NCBI GenBank assembly: GCA_028821035.1
Contig: JAPPHP010000433.1
Span: 1 to 7,438 of the forward strand
Length of the DNA: 7,438 nucleotides
Direction: 5' to 3'
DNA from: Gammaproteobacteria bacterium
Lineage (GTDB): Bacteria > Pseudomonadota > Gammaproteobacteria > Pseudomonadales > Azotimanducaceae
Below, piece after piece: positions 1 to 6,116 of the stretch. Each line of letters opens with the position of its first letter. Position 1 is the stretch's first letter. The notes below the pieces were generated by a model. That model was not told the origin of the DNA. It was given only the letters and a program-made list of their open reading frames with translations, and made no database searches. A program made the position numbers and the translations under genes.

Positions 1-1938
1 GTGCTGGCTCGAGATGCGCAGCGTCGCGCGGTCTTCCATGAGGGCGACATCGTTGATGTCCGGCACCTTGGAGCAGCCCACGCCCTGGCCCACCCAGCGC
101 ACCACGTAGCCGAGGATGCTCTGCGCGTTGTTGTCGAGCTCGGCCTCCACCTCATCGTCGCTCAGATTGCGCCGGCCGAGCAGGGGCAGGGTCAAGATGT
201 CCTCGAGGCGCGCGCGCTCCCGGGACGCGATTTCGTGCTGGCGCTCCGCGACATCGACCTGGTGGTAGTGCACCGCGTGCAGGGTGGCGGCAGTGGGGGA
301 GGGCACCCACGCGGTGTTGGCGCCGGCTCTCGGATGCCCGATCTTCGTCTCCAGCATGTCCGCCATCGCATCGGGCGCGGGCCACATGCCCTTTCCGATC
401 TGGGCGCGGCCCCGCAGCCCGGTCTCCAGGCCGATGTCCACGTTCCAGTCTTCGTAGGCGTGGATCCAGGTCGCCCCCTTGATGTCCGCCTTGGGGATGA
501 CGGCGCCGCACTCCATCATGGTGTGGATCTCGTCCCCGGTGCGGTCGAGGAAGCCGGTGTTGATGAAGACGACGCGCTCGCGCGCCACGCGGATGCACTC
601 GCGCAGGTTGAGGCTGGTGCGGCGCTCCTCGTCCATGATGCCGATCTTGAGCGTGTTGCGGCCGAGGCCGAGGAGGTCCTCCGTGCGGGCGAAGAGTTCG
701 CACGCGAACGCCACCTCTTCCGGCCCGTGCATCTTGGGCTTGACGATGTAGACGCTGCCGGCGCGGCTGTTCACGAACGCGCCGCCGCCCTTCAGGTCGT
801 GCACCGCGGCGAGGCTCGTCATGGCCGCGTCCAGGATGCCCTCGAACACCTCGTCGCCGTTGGCGTCGAGCACCGCGTCGTTCGTCATGAGGTGACCGAC
901 GTTGCGCACGAGCATCAGGCTGCGCCCGGGCAGCGTCAGGGACGAGCCGTCCGCCGCCGTATAGGAGCGGTCACCGACGAGGCGGCGCAGGATGGTCGTA
1001 CCGCCCTTCTCCACGCGTTCGACGAGATCGCCCTTCATGAGGCCGAGCCAGTTGCCGTACACGAGGCTCTTGTCGTCCGCATCCACCGCCGCGACGGAGT
1101 CCTCGCAGTCCTGGATCACGGTGACGGCGGACTCGAGGACGACGTCCTTCACGCCGGCGGCGTGGGCCGCGCCGACGTCGTGCCCGCGGTCGATCTGGAT
1201 CTCGAGGTGCAGGCCGTTGTGCCCGAACAGCACGGCCTCGGCTTCCGCGCCCGCCGCGCCGACGAATCCCGCGAACTGCGAGGCGTCCGCCAACCCGGTG
1301 GCGCCGCCGTTGGCCAGGGAGGCCGAGAACGAGAACCCCGACCCCACCCGTTCGATGCGGTACGCCGTGACGTCGCGGTGCGAGGCGCCGGCCAACGGCA
1401 CCAGCGTGTCCAGCACCTTGGCCGTTTCCTCCACCACCAGTTCGCCGCGGGCCGGGTTGTAGCTCGAGCCTTTCTCCCGCCCAGGTGTCTCGGGAATGAT
1501 GTCGGTCCCGTAGAAGGCGTCGTAGAGGCTGCCCCAGCGCGCGTTGGCGGCGTTGAGCGCGTAGCGGGCGTTCATCACCGGCACGACGAGCTGCGGTCCC
1601 GCGATGCGCGCGATCTCCGGGTCCACGTCGGCGGTCGCGATCTCGAAGTCCCCGCCCTCCGGCGCCAGGTAGCCGATCTCCGTCAGGAACGCCTTGTAGG
1701 CCGCGGCGTCGTGCGCGCGGCCCCGGCGTTCGGCGTGCCAGGCGTCGATCCGCTCCTGCAGGGCGTCGCGGTGGGCGAGCAACGCGCGGTTCTTCGGCGT
1801 GAGGTCGGTCACGATGGCCTCGAATCCGGACCAGAAGGCATCCGGGTCGATGCCCGTGCCGGGAAGCATCCGCTCGACGACCAGGTCGTCCAGGACTTTC
1901 GCGACTGCGAGGCCGCCGCGCTGTACTCGGTCCGTCAT
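1..1938 (-). CDS. glcB: Malate synthase G (C-terminus cut by window edge)
   Basis: Condenses glyoxylate with acetyl-CoA to malate in the cytoplasm (glyoxylate cycle, glycolate use). The minus frame is open from ATG 1938 to base 1, giving 646 residues. The family is about 720 long, so roughly 75 C-terminal residues lie outside the window. The protein aligns with E. coli malate synthase G throughout. Visible landmarks are the active-site Arg in LVRNVGH (R345), the Mg2+ ligands Glu in MDEERR (E437) and Asp in FLDRTG (D465), the block GLRGRAQIGKGMW, GANTAWVPSPTAATLHA, the Cys of GCSKVPD (C622) and the catalytic Asp of MEDRATLR (D636). All key residues are present, so it should be active. The start is supported by AGGGAG four bases upstream and by family-like N-terminal length. 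It is transcribed divergently from the thiolase-like gene. The catalytic assignments come from knowledge of the E. coli enzyme. The identification is very secure. Confidence 0.97.
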   Translation of the reverse strand, partial: MTDRVQRGGLAVAKVLDDLVVERMLPGTGIDPDAFWSGFEAIVTDLTPKNRALLAHRDALQERIDAWHAERRGRAHDAAAYKAFLTEIGYLAPEGGDFEIATADVDPEIARIAGPQLVVPVMNARYALNAANARWGSLYDAFYGTDIIPETPGREKGSSYNPARGELVVEETAKVLDTLVPLAGASHRDVTAYRIERVGSGFSFSASLANGGATGLADASQFAGFVGAAGAEAEAVLFGHNGLHLEIQIDRGHDVGAAHAAGVKDVVLESAVTVIQDCEDSVAAVDADDKSLVYGNWLGLMKGDLVERVEKGGTTILRRLVGDRSYTAADGSSLTLPGRSLMLVRNVGHLMTNDAVLDANGDEVFEGILDAAMTSLAAVHDLKGGGAFVNSRAGSVYIVKPKMHGPEEVAFACELFARTEDLLGLGRNTLKIGIMDEERRTSLNLRECIRVARERVVFINTGFLDRTGDEIHTMMECGAVIPKADIKGATWIHAYEDWNVDIGLETGLRGRAQIGKGMWPAPDAMADMLETKIGHPRAGANTAWVPSPTAATLHAVHYHQVDVAERQHEIASRERARLEDILTLPLLGRRNLSDDEVEAELDNNAQSILGYVVRWVGQGVGCSKVPDINDVALMEDRATLRISSQH

Positions 1939-1942
1939 GTGT

Positions 1943-1948
1943 CTCCCT
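1943..1948 (-). promoter_or_regulatory. Ribosome binding site of malate synthase G
   Basis: On the minus strand AGGGAG ends four bases before the ATG at 1938. The spacing is slightly short but the match to the Shine-Dalgarno core is good. It supports the chosen start. Confidence 0.55.
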
Positions 1949-1973
1949 GGAGGTGGCTTCGCCGGGCGCCGGG

Positions 1974-2004
1974 GTTGCGCCGCGCCGGCAATGAGCGGCG
2001 CAAC
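1974..2004. repeat. Perfect 10-bp inverted repeat upstream of malate synthase
   Basis: GTTGCGCCGC (1974-1983) is matched by its exact reverse complement GCGGCGCAAC (1995-2004) across an 11-base spacer. The arm centres lie 21 bp apart, about two helical turns, which suits a dimeric regulator bound on one face. The right arm overlaps the weak -10 candidate for malate synthase, and the element starts 36 bases upstream of that gene's ATG. If transcribed it would instead form a very stable hairpin in the 5' leader. It has no T tract, so a simple terminator is unlikely. The symmetry is seen directly; an operator role is inference. Confidence 0.55.
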
Positions 2005-2112
2005 ATACCGTCTCCGTTCGCCCCCCCGCAAGCGCTGGCGCGGCGGCGCCTATACCGCATTCGAGTATCATCGCCCGACCGCGGCCGGCCCGCAGCGCGT
2101 TTCCCCTTGTCC

Positions 2113-3585
2113 ATGACTCCTGATGATCGGGCGCCCGTCCTCGTGGGCGTCTCCCAGCTCGACCAGCGTACAGACGACCCTCTCACCGCCCGCGAGCCCC
2201 TCGCGCTCATGATCGACGCCGTGCGCCTCGCCGCCGAAGATGCCGGGGCGCCATCGCTGCTTCGCGAGGCATCCTCCTTCCGCGTCACGCGAGGGATGTG
2301 GCCGTACGAAGACCCCGCGCGCGTGATCGCCGACGCGGTAGGGAACCCGGGGGCCGAGACCGGCATCACCACCTGGGGCGGCAACTCGGTGCAGTCGGTC
2401 TTCACCGAGAGCGCCCACGAGATCCGGCGCGGAGAGCGGGACATCGTCGTCCTGACGGGGGCGGAATGCGGCAACACGCAGGCGAAGGCCCGCCGCGCCG
2501 GCGCGGAACTCGAGTGGAGCAGCGCCCCGGGCGAGCCCGACCGCCGCTTCGGCGTCGAACTCAGGATGCGCCACCGCCTCGAGGCGCAGCGCGGCATCGT
2601 GGAACCGATGCAGATGTACGCGATCTTCGAGAACGCCATCCGCCACGCGCGGGGCGAGACCATACCGGAGCACATCGAGCGGGTCTCCGAGCTGTGGGCC
2701 GGGTTCAGCCGGGTCGCGGCCGGCAATCCCCACGCGTGGCTCCGAGACCCGCTCACCGCCGAGGAGATCCGCACGCCGAGCGCCGTGAACCGCGCGGTGT
2801 CCTTCCCTTACCCCAAGTTCATGAACTCGAACAGCAACGTGGACCAGGCGTCGGCCCTGATCCTCGCCTCCGCCGGCACGGCCCGGCGCCTCGGCATCCC
2901 CGAGACCCGTTGGATACATCCCTGGGCGGCCACCGAGGGCCACGACACCTACATCGTCTCATCGCGGGACAACCTCCACAGCGCGCCGGGGCTGCGCATC
3001 GCGGGGCGGCGCTGCCTCGACCTCGCGGACGTTGAGGTGTCCGACCTCGACCACGTGGACGTCTACAGCTGCTTCCCGTCTGCCGTACAGGTCGCCGCCA
3101 CGGAACTCGGGCTCGACCAGGAGCGGCCGCTCACCGTCACCGGCGGACTGACCTTCGGCGGCGGACCGCTCAACAACTACGTCATGCAGGCGATCGCGCG
3201 GATGGCCGAGGTGCTCCGCGAGAACCGGGGCGACATCGGCCTCGTCACCAGCAACGGCGGTTTCCTCACCAAGCACGCCTTCGGCATCTACTCGACCGAG
3301 CCGCCTCCGCATGGCGAGTTCCGCAGCGGCAGTCCGCAGGAAGAGATCGACGCCCTCCCCACCCGGGAACTCGCCGAGACGTTCGAGGGACCGGCGGCGA
3401 TCGAGGGCTACACCGTGATGTTCGGCCGCGACGGTCCGTCCGTCGGCCTGGCGGCATGCCGACTCGACGACGGCGGACGCACCTGGGGCAATACCCGGGA
3501 TCGCGATGTGCTCGACGCCATGATCTCCGAGGAGTTCTGCGGCCGGCCGGCGCGCCTCGACGCACAGGGCGCGCTTACGTTCTAG
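2113..3585 (+). CDS. Thiolase-like protein (TLP1 / SCP2-thiolase-like, acetyl-CoA acetyltransferase family)
   Basis: The protein is 490 residues long. It has the thiolase double fold up to about residue 390, followed by an extra C-terminal domain of about 100 residues (includes EGYTVMFGRDG), as in thiolase-like protein type 1 of mycobacteria. Such proteins are usually annotated acetyl-CoA acetyltransferase, and their true substrate is not established. Recognised blocks include PVLVGVSQ at the start, TTWGGNSVQS (residues 86-95), VAAGNPHAWLR, FPYPKFMNSNSNVDQA, DVYSCFPSAVQ (about 316-326), TVTGGLTFGGGPLNNYVM (about 342-359) and TSNGGFLTKHAFGIYS (about 379-394). The canonical nucleophilic Cys, the GGHP histidine and the CGGG cysteine are replaced (GGN, GGL and NGG), so ordinary thiolysis is doubtful. 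ATG 2113 is chosen because family homology begins there. The frame stays open far upstream only because it runs antisense to malate synthase. No clear Shine-Dalgarno is seen. The RDD gene follows after one base. Confidence 0.88.
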   Translation: MTPDDRAPVLVGVSQLDQRTDDPLTAREPLALMIDAVRLAAEDAGAPSLLREASSFRVTRGMWPYEDPARVIADAVGNPGAETGITTWGGNSVQSVFTESAHEIRRGERDIVVLTGAECGNTQAKARRAGAELEWSSAPGEPDRRFGVELRMRHRLEAQRGIVEPMQMYAIFENAIRHARGETIPEHIERVSELWAGFSRVAAGNPHAWLRDPLTAEEIRTPSAVNRAVSFPYPKFMNSNSNVDQASALILASAGTARRLGIPETRWIHPWAATEGHDTYIVSSRDNLHSAPGLRIAGRRCLDLADVEVSDLDHVDVYSCFPSAVQVAATELGLDQERPLTVTGGLTFGGGPLNNYVMQAIARMAEVLRENRGDIGLVTSNGGFLTKHAFGIYSTEPPPHGEFRSGSPQEEIDALPTRELAETFEGPAAIEGYTVMFGRDGPSVGLAACRLDDGGRTWGNTRDRDVLDAMISEEFCGRPARLDAQGALTF

Positions 3586-3586
3586 C

Positions 3587-4024
3587 GTGGTGTCCGTCCC
3601 GGCGCCCCTCCGGTTCCGACTGGCGTCGATGCTCTACGACGGTGTCGCCCTGACCGGCATCTGGGTCCTCACCATCGTCGCCCTCGTCACCGCGACCGGA
3701 GAGGAAGTGACCGGGCCATGGCTCCAGGCGCTCCTGGCGCTCGAGACCTACGCCTTCTTCGCATTTTTCTGGATCCGGCGCGGACAGACCCTCGGCATGG
3801 TCGCCTGGCGCCTGCGGTTCCATCCCGCGGACGGCGCGATCGGCTTCCGGCAGGTGCACCTGCGGTTGCTCGGCGGCGTCCTGAGCCTCGCCTGCCTGCT
3901 GCTCGGGCATGTCTGGCTCCTCGTCGACCGACGGCGCAGGGCGTGGCCCGACCTGCTGTCGGGACGGCGCGTCGTACGTCTGTCCCGAGACGCCGTACGC
4001 GGCGCTGGCGGCCGCCCCGGGTGA
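3587..4024 (+). CDS. RDD family membrane protein
   Basis: This is a 145-residue inner-membrane protein of the RDD (YckC-like) family. Three hydrophobic segments are visible at about residues 16-37, 45-63 and 92-113. Family marks are FRLASMLYD near the N-terminus (R11, D18), the loop RRGQTLGMVAWRLR (64-77) and the ending LVDRRRRAWPDLLSGRRVV (112-130), with the conserved Asp at 114 and 122. Function is unknown for most members; transport or ion-related roles have been proposed for some. GTG 3587 is chosen because it gives the whole RDD N-terminus and lies one base after the upstream stop (TAGCGTG), implying translational coupling to the thiolase-like gene. An ATG at 3629 would delete the conserved Arg. 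Family membership is firm; role and substrate are unknown. Confidence 0.88.
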   Translation: MVSVPAPLRFRLASMLYDGVALTGIWVLTIVALVTATGEEVTGPWLQALLALETYAFFAFFWIRRGQTLGMVAWRLRFHPADGAIGFRQVHLRLLGGVLSLACLLLGHVWLLVDRRRRAWPDLLSGRRVVRLSRDAVRGAGGRPG

Positions 4025-4031
4025 GCCCGTT

Positions 4032-4060
4032 GGCGCGGGCCGGCCCTCCGGCCACGCGTT
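4032..4060 (+). terminator. GC-rich stem-loop between RDD gene and sqd cluster (possible terminator or attenuator)
   Basis: GGCCGG (4038-4043) pairs with CCGGCC (4048-4053) around a CCCT loop. Below it CGCG (4034-4037) pairs with CGCG (4055-4058) across a single bulged A (4054), and two G-T pairs can extend the base. It starts eight bases after the RDD stop codon. No T run follows, so an intrinsic terminator is not assured. It may mark an RNA processing or Rho-related boundary before the sqd genes. Confidence 0.35.
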
Positions 4061-4065
4061 AGAAT
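4060..4065 (+). promoter_or_regulatory. Possible -10 element for the sqd cluster
   Basis: TAGAAT differs from the TATAAT consensus at one position and is a rare AT-rich patch in this GC-rich stretch. It lies 37 bases upstream of the proposed sqdB GTG, leaving a leader of about 30 bases. No acceptable -35 hexamer lies 16-18 bases upstream; TTGGCG at 4030-4035 is too far away. The evidence is weak. Confidence 0.3.
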
Positions 4066-4090
4066 GGCCGTTCGGCCGCCAAGACGGGGC

Positions 4091-4094
4091 GAGG
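4091..4094 (+). promoter_or_regulatory. Ribosome binding site deciding the sqdB start
   Basis: GAGG (within GGGGCGAGG, 4086-4094) ends eight bases before GTG 4103. This favours GTG 4103 over the in-frame ATG 4064, which has no Shine-Dalgarno and would add a 13-residue non-conserved tail ahead of the Rossmann strand. Confidence 0.55.
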
Positions 4095-4102
4095 TTTCCG
4101 AC

Positions 4103-5311
4103 GTGCGCATCGCGGTACTGGGAGGAGATGGGTTCATCGGCTGGCCCACGTCGTTGCACCTCTCGGACCAGGGCCACGACGTCACGATCGTCGACAACCT
4201 GAGCCGGCGCTGGATCGACACGGAACTCGGCGTCCAGTCCCTGACGCCCATGGACTCGATCCAGGAGCGCCGTCGCGTCTGGCGGGCCGTCGGCGGGCGC
4301 GAGATCGGCTTCGAACGCATCGACGTCGCCACCGAGTACGAGCGGTTCAAGGCCTGGCTCGGCGACTTCCGTCCCGACGCCGTCGTGCACTTGGCGCAAC
4401 AGCGCGCGGCGCCCTACTCGATGAAGACCGACACGCACAAGAACTACACGGTCGCCAACAACGTCAACGGCACCGAGAGCCTCCTCGCGGCCCTGGTCGC
4501 CCTGGGGCTCGACACCCACGTCGTGCACATGGGCACGATGGGCGTCTACGGCTATTCCGACATCGGGGCGCCGATTCCCGAGGGCTACCTGACAGTCGCC
4601 GTGCCGCTCGGCGCCGGGCGTTCCGCGGAACAGGAGATCCTCTACCCCGCCAACCCGGGGAGCGTCTATCACCTGACGAAGTGCCTCGACCAGCTCCTTT
4701 TCCAGTTCTACGCCAAGAACGACGGGCTGCGGATCACGGACCTGCACCAGGGCGTGGTCTGGGGCACCCACACCGACCAGACCCGTCGCCACGAACAGCT
4801 CATCAACCGCTTCGACTACGACGGCGATTACGGGACCGTGCTCAACCGGTTCCTGATCCAGGCGGCCGTCGGCCATCCCCTCACCGTCCACGGCACCGGC
4901 GGCCAGACGCGCGCGTTCATCCACATCCAGGACTCGGTGCGCTGCATCGAACTCGCCCTCACCCACCCTCCCGGGGCCGGCGAGCGCACACGCATCTTCA
5001 ACCAGATGACGGAGACGCACCGCGTCCGCGACCTCGCGGAACTCGTCGCGAGGCTGACCGGGGCGACCATCGACTACGTCCCCAATCCGCGCAACGAGGC
5101 CGCCGAGAACGATCTCGAGGTCCGCAACGACCAGTTGCTGGCGCTCGGCCTCCAGCCCACGACCCTTGAGGCCGGTCTCCTGGAGGAACTGGTCGACGTG
5201 GCGCGCCGGTACGCCCACCGCATCGACCGTTCGCGCATTCCGTGCACCTCGGCGTGGACGCGCGAACGGGCGGCGGAACTGGATCGGGCCAACGGAGACG
5301 GTACTCCGTAG
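4103..5311 (+). CDS. sqdB: UDP-sulfoquinovose synthase (SQD1/SqdB family)
   Basis: This cytoplasmic NAD+-dependent extended SDR makes UDP-sulfoquinovose from UDP-glucose and sulfite, the head-group donor of sulfolipid SQDG. The protein is 402 residues, the usual length. It opens with MRIAVLGGDGFIGWP (NAD-binding GxxGxxG, 7-13), followed by VDNLSRRWIDTELGVQSLTP, which matches plant SQD1 closely. Other matches are QQRAAPYSM (99-107), MGTMGVYG with catalytic Thr T145, VYHLTK with Tyr Y189, His H190 and Lys K193, LHQGVVWGTHTDQT, NRFLIQAAVGHPLTVHGTGGQTR, FNQMTE and PNPRNEAAENDL. Catalytic Thr, Tyr and Lys are all present, and the SQD1-specific blocks distinguish it from ordinary UDP-glucose epimerases. 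GTG 4103 is chosen for its Shine-Dalgarno and family-like N-terminus. It is first gene of a three-gene unit; the next gene starts one base after its stop. Residue roles come from the Arabidopsis SQD1 structure. Confidence 0.95.
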   Translation: MRIAVLGGDGFIGWPTSLHLSDQGHDVTIVDNLSRRWIDTELGVQSLTPMDSIQERRRVWRAVGGREIGFERIDVATEYERFKAWLGDFRPDAVVHLAQQRAAPYSMKTDTHKNYTVANNVNGTESLLAALVALGLDTHVVHMGTMGVYGYSDIGAPIPEGYLTVAVPLGAGRSAEQEILYPANPGSVYHLTKCLDQLLFQFYAKNDGLRITDLHQGVVWGTHTDQTRRHEQLINRFDYDGDYGTVLNRFLIQAAVGHPLTVHGTGGQTRAFIHIQDSVRCIELALTHPPGAGERTRIFNQMTETHRVRDLAELVARLTGATIDYVPNPRNEAAENDLEVRNDQLLALGLQPTTLEAGLLEELVDVARRYAHRIDRSRIPCTSAWTRERAAELDRANGDGTP

Positions 5312-5312
5312 C

Positions 5313-6116
5313 GTGTTCGCCTACGCGACCCTCGTCACCAACGCGGACTACGCGCTCGGCGCGACCGCTCTCGCCCGGTCCCTCAAGCGCGTCTCCTCCG
5401 CCTGGCCGCTGGTCGTGCTCGCGCCGCCCGGAACGCCCGGCCTCGACCGCCTCGAGGCGGAGGGCTGCCTGGTCCGCGAGGTCGCGCAGCCCGAGGTGTC
5501 CGACGCCTTCCGCCGCCGCCACACCCGGGAGGCGCAGCACGCCCGGTCACCGTTCGACAAGGGCACGAAGCCGGCCTTCCACGACCCCCTCGACAACTTC
5601 GTGAAGCTGCGCCTCTGGGAGATGGAGGAATACGAGCGCGTCGTGTTCATCGACGCCGACGCGATCGCCGTGCGCAACGTCGACCGCCTGTTCGCCTATC
5701 CCGCCCTGTCGGCGGCACCCAACCTCTACGAATCCCTCTCGGACATGCACCGCATGAACTCCGGCGTGTTCGTCGCGCGGCCGGACCGCCGCACGTACGC
5801 CGACATGATCGAGCGCCTTGACAACCGCGACGCGTTCTGGCGCCGCACGGACCAGACGTTCCTGGAGGCGTACTTCCCGGAGTGGCACGGCCTGCCCTAC
5901 GTCTACAACGTCCTCCAGTACGTCTACTTCAACCTGCCGGAACTCTGGGACTGGTCCCGGGTCAAGGTCGTGCACTACCAGTACGAGAAGCCGTGGCAGG
6001 CCGACCACCCGAAGCGGGAACTGCTCGCACCGCTCATCGACCTCTGGCACCGGGTCCACGACCGCCGCGCCCTGCCGGACCGGATCGACCCGCCGAGCGC
6101 ATGCGCGTCGCGGTAA
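5313..6116 (+). CDS. sqdD: GT8 (glycogenin-like) glycosyltransferase, probable sulfoquinovosyltransferase SqdD
   Basis: This 267-residue cytoplasmic glycosyltransferase of the GT8/glycogenin type would use a nucleotide-sugar donor with retention. Evidence is the N-terminal strand FAYATLVTNADYALGATALARSL, the metal-binding DxD in VVFIDADAIAV (D114, D116), the acceptor/donor-site MNSGVFVARPD (N149, S150, G151) and the C-terminal VVHYQYEKPW (H221, K226-W228), all typical of the fold. In R. sphaeroides the sqd cluster contains a glycogenin-like transferase, SqdD. Placement directly after sqdB makes transfer of sulfoquinovose to diacylglycerol or a precursor the best hypothesis, though the acceptor cannot be read from sequence. 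GTG 5313 lies one base after the sqdB stop (TAGCGTG), and homology begins at the second residue. The 3' end overlaps the next gene by 16 bases. Family is certain; the exact acceptor is inference. Confidence 0.85.
   Translation: MFAYATLVTNADYALGATALARSLKRVSSAWPLVVLAPPGTPGLDRLEAEGCLVREVAQPEVSDAFRRRHTREAQHARSPFDKGTKPAFHDPLDNFVKLRLWEMEEYERVVFIDADAIAVRNVDRLFAYPALSAAPNLYESLSDMHRMNSGVFVARPDRRTYADMIERLDNRDAFWRRTDQTFLEAYFPEWHGLPYVYNVLQYVYFNLPELWDWSRVKVVHYQYEKPWQADHPKRELLAPLIDLWHRVHDRRALPDRIDPPSACASR

Larger units (their letters stand above)
1939..2112. promoter_or_regulatory. Divergent intergenic region, malate synthase / thiolase-like gene
   Basis: These 174 bases separate two divergent genes and so should carry both promoters. 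Toward malate synthase, the best candidate seen is TATGTT (minus, 2007-2002) as -10 with TTGCGG (minus, 2031-2026) as -35 and an 18-base spacer, which is a weak match. Toward the thiolase-like gene, TATACC (2051-2056) and TATCAT (2066-2071) are possible -10 elements, but no convincing -35 is present. This is the most AT-containing patch of the region. No coding sequence was recognised here. The promoter assignments are inference. Confidence 0.4.

Noticed and set aside
1949..1954. Strong Shine-Dalgarno-like GGAGGT on the plus strand
   Set aside because: No ATG or GTG follows within 4-13 bases. It is the reverse complement of the malate synthase leader and has no plus-strand gene to serve.
1..2112. 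Continuous plus-strand open frame running antisense to malate synthase and into the thiolase-like gene, seemingly a 1194-residue protein
   Set aside because: The upstream 704 codons are the codon-aligned antisense of malate synthase G, low in complexity and rich in Arg, His, Val and Ala. Homology to thiolase-like proteins begins only at ATG 2113. High GC removes stop codons from this frame.
2068..2943. Minus-strand open frames (1935-2774 and 2068-2943) covering the divergent promoter region and the thiolase-like gene
   Set aside because: They are shadows of the thiolase-like coding sequence with no motif, and they would also occupy the divergent intergenic region.
4066..4077. Short GGCC-GTTC-GGCC hairpin
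   Set aside because: A four-base stem is expected by chance in sequence this rich in G and C.
4064..4102. ATG 4064 as start of sqdB
   Set aside because: It adds 13 residues absent from the family, lacks a Shine-Dalgarno and overlaps the -10-like hexamer; GTG 4103 has GAGG at eight bases and gives the normal N-terminus.
3575..5218. 547-codon minus-strand open frame antisense to the RDD and sqdB genes
   Set aside because: It has no recognisable domain and a composition typical of antisense GC-rich frames, and it fully overlaps two genes with clear family motifs.
5166..5312. Upstream in-frame ATG 5166 as start of the GT8 gene
   Set aside because: It lies inside sqdB, and the extra 49 residues are out-of-frame sqdB sequence. 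GT8 homology begins right after GTG 5313.
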